This document shows positions 15,540 through 24,168 of a DNA stretch of 38,550 nucleotides, one piece after another. The stretch spans positions 1-38,550 of the forward strand of contig JADHUF010000003.1 of NCBI GenBank assembly GCA_016784625.1. Reading direction: 5' to 3'. The notes under the pieces are model-generated. The model was given only the letters and a program-made list of their open reading frames with translations, did no database searches and was not told where the DNA came from. Source of the stretch: Candidatus Nitrosopumilus sp. Lineage in GTDB: Archaea; Thermoproteota; Nitrososphaeria; Nitrososphaerales; Nitrosopumilaceae. The translations under genes were made by a program, and so were the position numbers. Each line of letters begins with the position of its first letter. Position 1 is the stretch's first letter.

Positions 15540-17708
15540 TTGGTACGCAAAGAAGAGCCTTTGCAAATGCGAATTGGAGAAGCAAAGCAAAGAGATGTAG
15601 GTAAAAAACGTGCCAGGATTGGACCAGAAGCAATGGATTTTCTCAAAGTAACTCCTGGAGATATTATTGAAGTAATGGGTTCAAGATCTAGTTGTGCAGT
15701 TGTTTGGCCAGTTGATGAAGATGAAAAACTACCAGACATCATACGTGTTGATGGACAAACAAGAAAAAATGTTGGCGCATCATTAAATGATATTGTAAAA
15801 ATTCGAAAAGTTACATCAAAGATTGCAAAAGCAATTTCACTTACACCTGTGAATGATTCAGTTACAGTAGACAAAGAATTTACTGACTTTGTTAAAAATA
15901 GATTGAAAGGATTACCAATTTCTCATGGTGATGAAATTTCAGTAATGATATTAGGAAATTCTATGGATTTTAAAATTACAAAGACTACACCAAAAGGAGT
16001 AGTCAAAATAGATCGTACTACAAATCTTAACATTTCAACAGATACTGCAGTTGATAGAAAAGTTAGAGTAACATACGAGGAAGTTGGAGGGCTTAGACAA
16101 GAAGTCAAAGCAATGAGAGAAATTGTAGAGCTTCCATTAAAACACCCAGAATTATTTACAAGATTAGGAATTGAACCACATAGTGGAATTTTACTTTATG
16201 GACCACCAGGATGTGGAAAAACATTACTTGCAAAAGTAATGGCTAGTGAATCAGAAGCTAACATGTTTCCTATTAATGGTCCAGAAATTATGAACAAGTA
16301 TTACGGAGAGACAGAAGCAAAAATTAGAGAGATTTTCAAAGAAGCTAAAGATAATTCTCCAAGTATCATCTTCATTGATGAGATTGATGCAATTGCACCA
16401 AAAAGAGAAGAAGCATATGGAGATGTTGAAAAAAGAGTTGTTGCTCAATTATTAGCATTAATGGATGGTCTTAATGACAGAGGAAATGTCATTGTACTTG
16501 GCGCTACAAATAGACCAGAAAGTGTTGATCCTGCACTTAGAAGACCAGGAAGATTTGATAGAGAATTTGAGATATCAGTACCTAATGAAGATGGAAGACT
16601 AGAGATTCTTTTCATTCACACCAGAGGAATGCCAGTAAGTGATGATGTAGATCTTAAAGACTTGGCAGCAGAATTACACGGATATACAGGTGCAGATATC
16701 AAATCACTTTGTAGAGAAGCTGCAATGAAATCAATTAGAAGATACTTGCCAGAAATAGATCTTGAAACAGAAAAAATTCCTTCTGAAGTATTACAATCAA
16801 TGCAGATCAAGTTAATTGACTTTTACGATGCAATGCACGAGGTAGTCCCCACAGCAATGAGGGAATTTTATGTTGAAAGACCAAAAGTATGGTGGAAAGA
16901 TGTAGGAGGATTAGATGATGTCAAAAAAGCATTAACTGACAATCTAATTACAGCAATGAAAGAGCCAAGCAAGTTTACAAAGATGGGCATTAGGCCACCA
17001 AGAGGAGCTTTGATTTACGGGCCACCAGGATGTGGAAAAACATTACTTGGACGAGCACTTGCAACTGAAACGGGTGCAAATATGATTTTGGTTAGAGGGC
17101 CTGAAATTCTTTCAAAATGGATTGGGGAATCTGAAAAAGCTGTTAGAGAGATATTTAGAAAAGCAAAAGCAGCATCGCCATGTGTAGTAATTTTTGATGA
17201 ACTAGATTCATTAGCACGTCACAAATCAGGAGAAGGCGGAGTAAGTGAAACAGTTCTAAGTCAATTACTGACAGAAATTGAAGAAGGTATTTCTTCACGA
17301 GTAGTAGTAATTGGAATTACAAATAGACCAGATGTTTTAGATAATTCATTGTTAAGAACTGGAAGACTAGATTTAGTTCTATATGTAGAACCTCCAGATG
17401 AAAAAGGTAGATTAGAAATTATTAAAATTCTAACAAAAAAGATGCCATTATCAAATGATGTAAAATTACAAGAGATTGCAGTAGCAACACAAAACTATAC
17501 AGGAGCAGATTTGGCAGCATTGTGTAGAGAAGCAGCTGTTCAGGCAATGAGAAACAGTTCACCGAAAATTTCAAGTCAAGATTTCGCAAATAGTTTGAAG
17601 CGAGTTAAACCATCTATTACTAAAGAAGTTGATCAATGGTACAACACTGTAAGAGAAAGTATATCTAACGTTGTACCCAAGACAGGGGATAAAACATTCT
17701 ACGGATAA
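15540..17708 (+). CDS. cdc48: Cdc48/VCP-type AAA ATPase
   Basis: A 722-residue double-AAA unfoldase with an N-domain (RIGEAKQRDVGKKRARIGP, a double-psi barrel) and two ATPase modules. D1 has Walker A GPPGCGKT (about residues 221-228) and Walker B IIFIDEID (about 275-283). D2 has GPPGCGKT (about 494-501) and VVIFDELD (about 550-557). The protein ends TFYG, so its last three residues FYG form an HbYX motif that docks ATPases on the 20S proteasome. It probably unfolds substrates for degradation or disassembles complexes. The start is TTG 15540 (MVRKEEPLQ) or ATG 15567 (MRIGEAKQ); neither is decided by an SD. It is followed two bases later by a winged-helix-like gene. Confidence 0.96.
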   Translation: MVRKEEPLQMRIGEAKQRDVGKKRARIGPEAMDFLKVTPGDIIEVMGSRSSCAVVWPVDEDEKLPDIIRVDGQTRKNVGASLNDIVKIRKVTSKIAKAISLTPVNDSVTVDKEFTDFVKNRLKGLPISHGDEISVMILGNSMDFKITKTTPKGVVKIDRTTNLNISTDTAVDRKVRVTYEEVGGLRQEVKAMREIVELPLKHPELFTRLGIEPHSGILLYGPPGCGKTLLAKVMASESEANMFPINGPEIMNKYYGETEAKIREIFKEAKDNSPSIIFIDEIDAIAPKREEAYGDVEKRVVAQLLALMDGLNDRGNVIVLGATNRPESVDPALRRPGRFDREFEISVPNEDGRLEILFIHTRGMPVSDDVDLKDLAAELHGYTGADIKSLCREAAMKSIRRYLPEIDLETEKIPSEVLQSMQIKLIDFYDAMHEVVPTAMREFYVERPKVWWKDVGGLDDVKKALTDNLITAMKEPSKFTKMGIRPPRGALIYGPPGCGKTLLGRALATETGANMILVRGPEILSKWIGESEKAVREIFRKAKAASPCVVIFDELDSLARHKSGEGGVSETVLSQLLTEIEEGISSRVVVIGITNRPDVLDNSLLRTGRLDLVLYVEPPDEKGRLEIIKILTKKMPLSNDVKLQEIAVATQNYTGADLAALCREAAVQAMRNSSPKISSQDFANSLKRVKPSITKEVDQWYNTVRESISNVVPKTGDKTFYG

Positions 17709-17710
17709 AA

Positions 17711-18007
17711 ATGACAATTCCACTACGAAATATAATATTAGATAAGGTTAGGGAAACAGGTTCTTTAACAGATGTTGAGCTCTACAAAAGTTTGACAAAA
17801 GATGAACTAGTTCTACCTGAAGATAAATTCAACAAGTTACTTTTAGATTTAGAAATTCTGGGCTTAATTACAGTAGTTTGGATTACAAAAGATGAGCGTA
17901 GAATAGAAGCAATTATTGTTAAAAAAGAAGTAGACAAAGTTGAAGAAGACAATAAAGAAATGATGGAAAAAGATTATGAAGCTAGTTTTCCAGGTTTTGA
18001 AAAATAA
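17711..18007 (+). CDS. Winged-helix-like protein downstream of cdc48, 98 aa
   Basis: The first 70 residues have the helix-helix-helix-strand-strand order of a winged-helix domain (IILDKVRETGSLTDVELYKSL, then KFNKLLLDLEILGLITVVWI). The C-terminus is a charged Glu/Lys helix ending in SFPGFEK. It begins two bases after the cdc48 stop, so it is almost surely translated from the same message. That could mean a transcription factor controlling the operon or a partner of Cdc48; the sequence does not decide. The stop is four bases from the convergent ctaB stop. Confidence 0.75.
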   Translation: MTIPLRNIILDKVRETGSLTDVELYKSLTKDELVLPEDKFNKLLLDLEILGLITVVWITKDERRIEAIIVKKEVDKVEEDNKEMMEKDYEASFPGFEK

Positions 18008-18011
18008 TTAC

Positions 18012-18899
18012 TCAGAACAGAGGAATATGAAATGCAGCATCTAATGCAACAGCTACAAAAATTATTGTAAGATAAGGAGCAGTAACTTTGTATGCTTTCC
18101 AAGCAAATTCAGATGTAGGATTTTTTGTGAGTTTATAGTGATATACAAACATCAATCCTCCAGAGACCAACGCAATTATTGTATAAACAATCCCCATTCC
18201 ATCTGGAATAAAGGACAGTATCAAAGAATACGGAATTAAAATTATTGTATTTCCTAAAATGTATTTGGAGGTTCTTTGCATACCAATTACAACAGGCAAC
18301 ATCGGAACTTCAGCTTGTGCATATTCTTCTTTAAGTTTCATTGCAAGACACCAAAAGTGAGAAGGAGTCCAGACAAAAACTAGGAATCCAACTAGGAATC
18401 CTAACAGATCCATACTACCAGTAGCTGCAGCCCATCCTGCCCAAGCCGCTGCACTACCAGCTATACCACCAATTACAATATTTGATGTGTTTAGACGTTT
18501 TAACCAGACAGTATAGATTACAACATAAGAGAAAATACCAACTGCGATAAAAAAAGAAGTAACAGCATTTAGTGCAAAGTAACCATAAATCACAGAAATA
18601 CAACTTACAACTAATCCATATATCAAAACATGAGATGCTGCCATTCGTCCAGATGGAATAGGTCTAGAACTAGTTCTTGTCATTTTTGGATCAATGTCTT
18701 TATCATAATAGTGATTTAGTGCACTAGACCCAGCAGATGCAAATGCTCCAGCGATGATTATGTGTAAATAATCAACATATTCAAGATTAGGAGTACCATC
18801 AACTAGCTTACTTGCCGCATACATGGAAGTAACTGCAGTAATAACTAAAAGAACAACTATCCGGGGTTTGGATATCTCAACTATTTCATTAAATCCCAA
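18012..18899 (-). CDS. ctaB: Protoheme IX farnesyltransferase (heme O synthase)
   Basis: A 295-residue UbiA-family prenyltransferase with about seven to nine membrane segments. The first Asp-rich motif is NHYYDKDIDPKMTRTSSRP (about residues 62-80), which binds the Mg-diphosphate of farnesyl-PP. The second conserved loop carries WTPSHFWCLAMKLKEEYAQA, the heme-O-synthase hallmark. The enzyme converts heme B to heme O for heme-copper oxidase assembly. The minus-strand box ATTAAATGGC (18921-18930) lies at -26. The divergent neighbour encodes a membrane cupredoxin, consistent with a respiratory context. Confidence 0.95.
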   Translation of the reverse strand: MGFNEIVEISKPRIVVLLVITAVTSMYAASKLVDGTPNLEYVDYLHIIIAGAFASAGSSALNHYYDKDIDPKMTRTSSRPIPSGRMAASHVLIYGLVVSCISVIYGYFALNAVTSFFIAVGIFSYVVIYTVWLKRLNTSNIVIGGIAGSAAAWAGWAAATGSMDLLGFLVGFLVFVWTPSHFWCLAMKLKEEYAQAEVPMLPVVIGMQRTSKYILGNTIILIPYSLILSFIPDGMGIVYTIIALVSGGLMFVYHYKLTKNPTSEFAWKAYKVTAPYLTIIFVAVALDAAFHIPLF

Positions 18900-18997
18900 T
18901 TCATTCTATCCTATCCCAAAGCCATTTAATTTCTTCGTCTACGTGATCTATAATATTACAAAAGGAATAAGTATCTCAGTCCTGCCAGCTATCTTGA

Positions 18998-20092
18998 ATG
19001 AGTAATTGGGACCTCATGATGCCAGGAATGGGATTAACCGCAATAGGTTTAGCTGGAGTTGTGATTTCTTATATGGGAATTGCACACACGTTCATCGATG
19101 GTATGCATGCCCTGACAGGGCTTACCATGTTTATAGGATTAATTTTCTTAGCAGTAGGTATCTTAGATGGAGGTATTTCAACTAGCAATAGAGCTAAAGC
19201 AACAACTTTGGTAATTGCATCAATAGCATTAGGATTTGGAATGTTTGCTTTAGGAACCATGAATACATCAAACTTTACAATTACACTAGCAGGAATTTTA
19301 ATGGCAATAGCATTTCCAGCAATCATCATCGCATATCTAGCAATGAAACATCCAACAGTAGTAAAACCAGTTGGCTCTATTGTTGCAATTGCAGGAGCTA
19401 CAGGAATTATTATGTGGGTAGCATTTGGATTTGTAAGTCCAGACACATACATGATTCCTCAACAAGTTGTAATTGAGGAAATAATAGAAGAAGTTACACC
19501 AACAGGACCAATATTTGCAATTCAGATTTTAGAAGATTCCACTATAGAAGGAAATCCAGATTATGCACCAGATGTCGCAGTTGTCACACAAGGACATACA
19601 GTTCAATGGACTAATGCAGACTCTATAGTACATACAGTAACGAGTACAGAAGGTTTTGGAGAAACATTTGATTCCAGTTTAATTGATACAGGAGATGTCT
19701 TTACATTAGATACAACCAATTTAGAAATTGGAGAACATGAGTACGTGTGTAGTTTACATCCATATATGATTGCAACATTAATCATTGAGGAATCAAAAGA
19801 ACCAATCAAAGTAATAATTCCTGAAGGAGCAGCAATCCCCGATGATAACCAAATCTATTATGATCCTCAAATAATTAACATAACAGTAGGCACTACAGTG
19901 GCCTGGGAAAATATAGACAATACAGTACATACAGTAACTTCTGGGGATGTCGATGGAGGGGCAAATGGAACATTTGATTCAGACATGATGTCTGCAGCAG
20001 ACAAGTATGAATTTACATTTACTACAGAAGGAACTCATGATTATTATTGTATATTCCACCCATGGATGGTTGGAACTGTTAATGTAGAATAG
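18998..20092 (+). CDS. Membrane protein with two plastocyanin-like cupredoxin domains
   Basis: The 364-residue protein has four hydrophobic segments in its first 145 residues (about 11-30, 38-57, 69-85, 93-115, plus a last span near 125-145) and then two copper domains outside the membrane. Domain 1 has His in VHTVTS and Cys-His-Met in CSLHPYM; domain 2 has VHTVTS and CIFHPWM. Both therefore keep the full type-1 copper ligand set (His, Cys, His, Met). Such anchored double cupredoxins fit the copper-based electron transport of ammonia-oxidising archaea. It is divergent from ctaB, and the JAMM gene begins two bases after it. The electron partners are unknown. Confidence 0.9.
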   Translation: MSNWDLMMPGMGLTAIGLAGVVISYMGIAHTFIDGMHALTGLTMFIGLIFLAVGILDGGISTSNRAKATTLVIASIALGFGMFALGTMNTSNFTITLAGILMAIAFPAIIIAYLAMKHPTVVKPVGSIVAIAGATGIIMWVAFGFVSPDTYMIPQQVVIEEIIEEVTPTGPIFAIQILEDSTIEGNPDYAPDVAVVTQGHTVQWTNADSIVHTVTSTEGFGETFDSSLIDTGDVFTLDTTNLEIGEHEYVCSLHPYMIATLIIEESKEPIKVIIPEGAAIPDDNQIYYDPQIINITVGTTVAWENIDNTVHTVTSGDVDGGANGTFDSDMMSAADKYEFTFTTEGTHDYYCIFHPWMVGTVNVE

Positions 20093-20094
20093 AT

Positions 20095-20487
20095 TTGAAA
20101 AAAATCATTTTATCACAATCAGATAAAAAAATTCTAACTGAACATGCTGAAAATGCAAAACCAAACGAGTCATGTGCAATATTATTTGGTAAAGATGACT
20201 CTGTATCAGAGGTATTTTTAACAAATAATATTGAAGAATCACCAATAAATTTTACAATTTCAAATGAGCAGTTAATTGAAGGGTATAATGTCGCAGAAGA
20301 AAAAAAGGTAGAAGTAATAGGCATATTCCATTCACACCCTAATTCAGATGCATACCCATCAAATACTGACAAAAAATTCATGCATAGTAACCCAGTAGTC
20401 TGGATAATTTATTCTGGGATTAACAAGGATTTCAAAGCATACATTCTAGAATCAGATATTATAGAAATTCCAATTGATGAAAAATAA
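20095..20487 (+). CDS. JAMM/MPN-type metalloprotease
   Basis: A 130-residue JAB1/MPN domain with the complete zinc motif: Glu25 (NESCAILFG), then HSHPNSDAYPSNTD near residues 79-92, giving HxH-x7-S-xx-D. This is the active-site layout of archaeal desampylases (HvJAMM1 type), which cut ubiquitin-like SAMP tags, and of the Mec+/CysO-type proteases. The start is TTG at 20095, two bases after the cupredoxin stop and without an SD, suggesting co-transcription. Its substrate might be a small ubiquitin-like or sulfur-carrier protein, but none is encoded in this window. Confidence 0.9.
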   Translation: MKKIILSQSDKKILTEHAENAKPNESCAILFGKDDSVSEVFLTNNIEESPINFTISNEQLIEGYNVAEEKKVEVIGIFHSHPNSDAYPSNTDKKFMHSNPVVWIIYSGINKDFKAYILESDIIEIPIDEK

Positions 20488-20527
20488 TTCAGGCTAAAAG
20501 TGGCAATTTTTACCACATGATCTTTGA

Positions 20528-20537
20528 ATTAAATATC
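20528..20537 (+). promoter_or_regulatory. TATA-like box for DUF2024 gene
   Basis: ATTAAATATC is centred about 24 bases before ATG 20557, consistent with a leaderless promoter. Confidence 0.5.
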
Positions 20538-20556
20538 CCTTTTTTGATTAACAAGT

Positions 20557-20814
20557 ATGGAAATTCACGTATACGATACCTATGTCAAAGCAGCAGACGG
20601 TCATACCATGCACTTTGATGTTATCACTGGTGAAAAAGATCATGATAAAGCCATCACATATGGCAAAGAGTGGTTAAAGTCAGTTGGTGAAGAAAATTCA
20701 GAAATGACAACAAACGAATGTCAATTCTGCCATTCACAAAATGCACCAGAGCCTGTTGAACAGGCAATTAAGGAAAACGGCTACTTTATCCAAAAAATGG
20801 AAGGCTGTCCTTAA
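20557..20814 (+). CDS. DUF2024 family protein
   Basis: This 85-residue protein matches the DUF2024 family throughout: it begins MEIHVYDTYVKA and contains GHTMHFDVITG, AITYGKEWLKSVGE and CQFCHSQNAPEPVEQAIKENGYFI split around the CxxCH motif. Such proteins occur in bacteria and archaea with no known biochemical role. The CQFCHS motif (about residues 54-59), together with the terminal cysteine, could bind metal. It has its own promoter box and a T-rich stretch directly after the stop. Confidence 0.88.
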   Translation: MEIHVYDTYVKAADGHTMHFDVITGEKDHDKAITYGKEWLKSVGEENSEMTTNECQFCHSQNAPEPVEQAIKENGYFIQKMEGCP

Positions 20815-20817
20815 ACA

Positions 20818-20833
20818 CTTTTTTCCTTTTTCC
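20818..20833 (+). terminator. Poly-T terminator after DUF2024 gene
   Basis: CTTTTTTCCTTTTTCC begins four bases after the TAA. Archaeal RNA polymerase terminates at such T-rich tracts without a hairpin. The next gene has its own TATA box immediately downstream. Confidence 0.55.
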
Positions 20834-20838
20834 AAAGG

Positions 20839-20848
20839 ACTATATTTT
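20839..20848 (+). promoter_or_regulatory. TATA box for 20874-21062 gene
   Basis: ACTATATTTT lies 26-35 bases before ATG 20874, close to the leaderless spacing seen elsewhere in the window. Confidence 0.5.
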
Positions 20849-20873
20849 TTAGATTAATAGGTTCAGAGATAGT

Positions 20874-21062
20874 ATGTCAGAACACAAATATTCAAAATGC
20901 ACAGTAGAAGGAGATACGAAAATAAAATGGATTTGTGGATGTTTTCAAACAGTTGATAATTATTTTAAATTCTGTGACAAACACAATGAGACATTAAAAA
21001 AAGCAATTCAATCTCAAGTTGATGAATTAGATATGACTTTACTTGTTGAAGATGAAAATTAG
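20874..21062 (+). CDS. Small Cys-rich hypothetical protein, 62 aa
   Basis: A 62-residue soluble protein with a cysteine set (KCTVEGD, WICGCFQ, FKFCDKHNE) that with the nearby His could hold one zinc ion, like a treble-clef knuckle. The C-terminal half is an acidic helix ending in LLVEDEN. It has its own TATA-like box. The stop shares TTAG (21059-21062) with the convergent pyrophosphatase gene. No named family recognised. Confidence 0.68.
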   Translation: MSEHKYSKCTVEGDTKIKWICGCFQTVDNYFKFCDKHNETLKKAIQSQVDELDMTLLVEDEN

Positions 21063-23098
21063 ATAGCAAGTATTGCGACAAATGCAGAAACAAAGACGAT
21101 TGCAATTGTGTTAAGTAATTTAATGACAGTGTTAAGTGCAGGTCCAGCAGTGTCTTTGTAAGGATCACCAATAATATCACCTACTACTGCAACTTTGTGT
21201 ATTTCAGAACCTTTTTCACCATTCATCTCAACTAGTTTCTTTGCATTATCCCATGCACCACCTGTATTTGCCAAGTGATATGCCAATAAGATTCCAGTAA
21301 CAACTGCACCCATCAGTAATCCAGCTACAGCAGTTGGTCCCAACAATATTCCTAAAATTATCGGAGCAAGAATTGCAACGATTGCAGGTTTCCATAGTTC
21401 TTTGATTGATGCAACAGTAGCAATATCCACACATTTAGCATAATCAGGTTTAGATGTTCCAGCAAGAATTCCAGAATCTGCTTTGAATTGTCGTCGAACT
21501 TCATCTACCATTTTTCCTGCAGCCCGCGATACACCATTAATGAGTTGTCCTGTAATGATAAATGGAATCAAGCCACCTATTAGTAACCCAACAATTATTG
21601 CAGGATTTGTTAAACTATAATCCAAGTCTAACACACCTTCAAAGATATGTGATGCTTCAAATTGAAATGCTTGAATCATGGCTAGAGCAGCTAATGCAGC
21701 ACTAGCAATGGCAAATCCTTTGGTTACTGCTTTAGTTGTATTTCCAACTGCATCAATCTCATCTGTAACTTTGCGATTTTCTTCACCCATTCCAGTCATC
21801 TCAACAATTCCACCTGCATTATCTGCAATTGGACCAAATGCATCAATACTTAGAACAATTCCTGCAAGACTCAACATTGCCATAGCAGTCAAAGCTGTTC
21901 CAAAGATTCCATAGAGTACCGGATCTGCACCTTCAGGAGCTGCAGCAGATGCAATGCTATAAGATACAATGATTGCAACAACTAATGAAATCATAAATGG
22001 TCCTGTTGATTGCATGCCTTTGATAATTCCCATTAATGTCAATGATGCATATCCCCATTTTGCAGAGTCTGCAATTTCTTTCACAGGACCTTTTTTGTAA
22101 CTTGTATAGTAATCAGTAATTTTTTGAATCACAGGAACTAAAATAACACCAATCACTGTACTTCCAAACAAAGCATATGCTGCAGGAGACGTGTCAATAA
22201 ATTGTGTGATAAATACATAGTTTAATCCAATTGCAATAATTGCTGAAACATAAAATGAACGATTAAGAGGTTTCATAACATCTGTAATATTCTTAGAGCC
22301 AACTATTACAACACCAATAATTGATGCAATCATTCCAGAAGAACCAATGAGAATTGGATAAAGGAAAAAGTTTGGCGCACCAATTAATGCTGCAATTAAT
22401 AATGCTGCAAGTACTGTAACAATATAAGATTCATAAACATCAGAGCCCATTCCTGCTGCATCACCAACGTTATCGCCTACGTTATCTGCAATAGTTGCAG
22501 GATTTCTAGGATCATCTTCAGGGATATTTACTTCAACTTTACCTACCAAATCAGCGCCCATATCTGCAGCCTTTGTAAAAATTCCACCACCAATTCTAAT
22601 GAATAAAGCAATTAGACTTGCGCCAATTCCAACTCCGGCTATTGTAATTGGATCTGGATAAATCAAATAAAGACCAGTAATTGCCAATAAAGCCATTGCA
22701 GGAACTGCAAGTCCAACTGTAGCACCACCTCTAAAGGCCATAGCAAATGTTTTTCCTAATCCACTACCACTCAAATTTGCAGCTCTAACTGCTGCTTTTA
22801 CTGTAATTTTTAATGAAATAATTCCTGCAACTGCAGAAAGTGCTGCACCAACAGCAAATGCGATTCCATTTGAGGGTTGAAGAAACGCACCAATAATTAA
22901 CGATAAGGCTATAGCAACTGGAACAATAATCATCATTTCTCGTTTTAGAAATGCTGCAGCACCTTCTTTGACTGCATTTGAAATATCCATCATCTCTTTT
23001 GTTCCTGAAGGTTGTTTTGTAATCCATGCAACCAATCCTCCAGCGACTAAAAATGATGCAATTCCTGCAACAAAAGGCAGAATCTCTGGAATTTCCAT
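21059..23098 (-). CDS. hppA: Membrane-bound proton-translocating pyrophosphatase, K+-independent type
   Basis: At 679 residues with about 15-16 membrane segments, this is a complete H+-pyrophosphatase. It couples hydrolysis of pyrophosphate to ion pumping. The substrate loop reads AADMGADLVGKVEVNIPEDD, followed by DNVGDNVGDAAGMGSDVYESY (about residues 200-220). The motif GNTTKAVTKG (about 450) has Lys and Thr where potassium-dependent enzymes have Ala and Gly/Ala, which marks the K+-independent group. It probably recovers energy from PPi made in biosynthesis. The minus-strand A/T box TTTATATTT (23126-23134) precedes ATG 23098. Confidence 0.96.
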   Translation of the reverse strand: MEIPEILPFVAGIASFLVAGGLVAWITKQPSGTKEMMDISNAVKEGAAAFLKREMMIIVPVAIALSLIIGAFLQPSNGIAFAVGAALSAVAGIISLKITVKAAVRAANLSGSGLGKTFAMAFRGGATVGLAVPAMALLAITGLYLIYPDPITIAGVGIGASLIALFIRIGGGIFTKAADMGADLVGKVEVNIPEDDPRNPATIADNVGDNVGDAAGMGSDVYESYIVTVLAALLIAALIGAPNFFLYPILIGSSGMIASIIGVVIVGSKNITDVMKPLNRSFYVSAIIAIGLNYVFITQFIDTSPAAYALFGSTVIGVILVPVIQKITDYYTSYKKGPVKEIADSAKWGYASLTLMGIIKGMQSTGPFMISLVVAIIVSYSIASAAAPEGADPVLYGIFGTALTAMAMLSLAGIVLSIDAFGPIADNAGGIVEMTGMGEENRKVTDEIDAVGNTTKAVTKGFAIASAALAALAMIQAFQFEASHIFEGVLDLDYSLTNPAIIVGLLIGGLIPFIITGQLINGVSRAAGKMVDEVRRQFKADSGILAGTSKPDYAKCVDIATVASIKELWKPAIVAILAPIILGILLGPTAVAGLLMGAVVTGILLAYHLANTGGAWDNAKKLVEMNGEKGSEIHKVAVVGDIIGDPYKDTAGPALNTVIKLLNTIAIVFVSAFVAILAI

Positions 23099-23134
23099 GT
23101 TATACTCTGCTTGCCTAATTCTGGGAAATATAAA

Positions 23135-23509
23135 TCAAATAGTAACTTTACTTCTTTTTTGATATGGCAAAAATGTTTTTCCTCTAAGTCCTTGCCTTAC
23201 TAATTTGTTGAATCTTTTGCCATGAGCTAAATATGGAAATCTCATATGGATCAATTCATGAACTATTGTGTTTTCAAGTGTCTTCTCATCAGGGATTTTT
23301 CGGATATTAATAAAGACTAGATTATGTTGTAGGTAAGACACACCATAATATTTGTAGGCAGATGTCCTACATCCTTCTGTTATTTCACGAGGCATGTCAA
23401 GTACCTCTTTTGTAACAAACAAAAGTTTAGGTTCAGAGATAGAAAATCTATTTGAGTAAATTCCAACTTTTTCTAAAACTTGCAATTTAAGGTCAGGATC
23501 TAGCTTCAC
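23135..23509 (-). CDS. SprT-like zinc metallopeptidase-fold protein
   Basis: The 124-residue protein carries HELIHMRFPYLAHGKRF (from about residue 85), an HExxH zinc motif followed by a third His in the spacing of SprT/WSS1-like gluzincins. The N-terminal part has mixed helices and strands with a pattern typical of small archaeal SprT-like proteins. Eukaryotic Spartan/Wss1 relatives cut DNA-protein crosslinks, but the archaeal proteins' substrates are unknown. The 3' end lies 36 bases past the hppA start. A box GATAAACG near 23530-23540 may be its promoter. The 153 bases between this gene and the next (23510-23662) show no RNA gene. Confidence 0.8.
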   Translation of the reverse strand: MKLDPDLKLQVLEKVGIYSNRFSISEPKLLFVTKEVLDMPREITEGCRTSAYKYYGVSYLQHNLVFINIRKIPDEKTLENTIVHELIHMRFPYLAHGKRFNKLVRQGLRGKTFLPYQKRSKVTI

Positions 23510-23662
23510 ATAGAAGCATTATGTAATCTGCGTTTATCAGGACATGTCAATTGTTGTAAGATAATTGGTGTATTTTGATTCTTCAAAATTATGAATTAAT
23601 AGGGTCAGAGGTTTTAGTAGAGTAATCATTAATCATACAGCCACCGTCTCATCACACCCCGA

Positions 23663-24157
23663 TTATTCCATTAAATCAAGTAGTGTTTGTGTTTTACTTC
23701 TAATTTCTGGAGTAATTTTGACTAAAACTAACCCTTCGTTTGGTTGACCATACAAAACAACAGAGTTTTCAGGTGCATGAATGCAAGCAGGTATCACTAA
23801 AAGATCCTCTTCACCATTAACATTGAGTCTTACTGGAGGTTGCATAGTAAAGGCCTTTTTAATAATCGCAATACTTTGAGGAGTAATTTCTGCAGCAGGA
23901 TTATCTACAGTTAATTCAATGGCATTTGCTAGTTTTGGAGGTTCTCTTTTTACTCTCTTCTCTTGGCTATCAATAATTTGCAGAGAAGGAATCAATCCAA
24001 ATTCAATCATCTTTTCAGTTGTTCTATCACCCACTGTAATTACATAGGGGTTTTCTGAGAGATATTTTTTGATATTTATTTTATCAACCTGACTGTCAGG
24101 TAAGAGTATTCCTAAAGGAATTTTCAATTGGTCTCTTAGAGAATCAGGTAATTTCAC
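23663..24157 (-). CDS. GTP-dependent dephospho-CoA kinase (DUF359 family)
   Basis: A 164-residue member of the archaeal DUF359 family, shown in Thermococcus to be the GTP-dependent dephospho-CoA kinase that makes the final step of CoA synthesis. Family features are the VGDRTTEKMIEFGLIPSLQI segment (split as VGDRTTEKM and GLIPSLQIID), the NPAAEITPQ motif and SVVLYGQPNEGLVLVKIT near the end. The start is GTG at 24157, 11 bases after the Mrp stop on the same strand, so the two are probably one operon. No alternative function fits. Confidence 0.92.
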   Translation of the reverse strand: MKLPDSLRDQLKIPLGILLPDSQVDKINIKKYLSENPYVITVGDRTTEKMIEFGLIPSLQIIDSQEKRVKREPPKLANAIELTVDNPAAEITPQSIAIIKKAFTMQPPVRLNVNGEEDLLVIPACIHAPENSVVLYGQPNEGLVLVKITPEIRSKTQTLLDLME

Positions 24158-24168
24158 AGGAATCGAGA

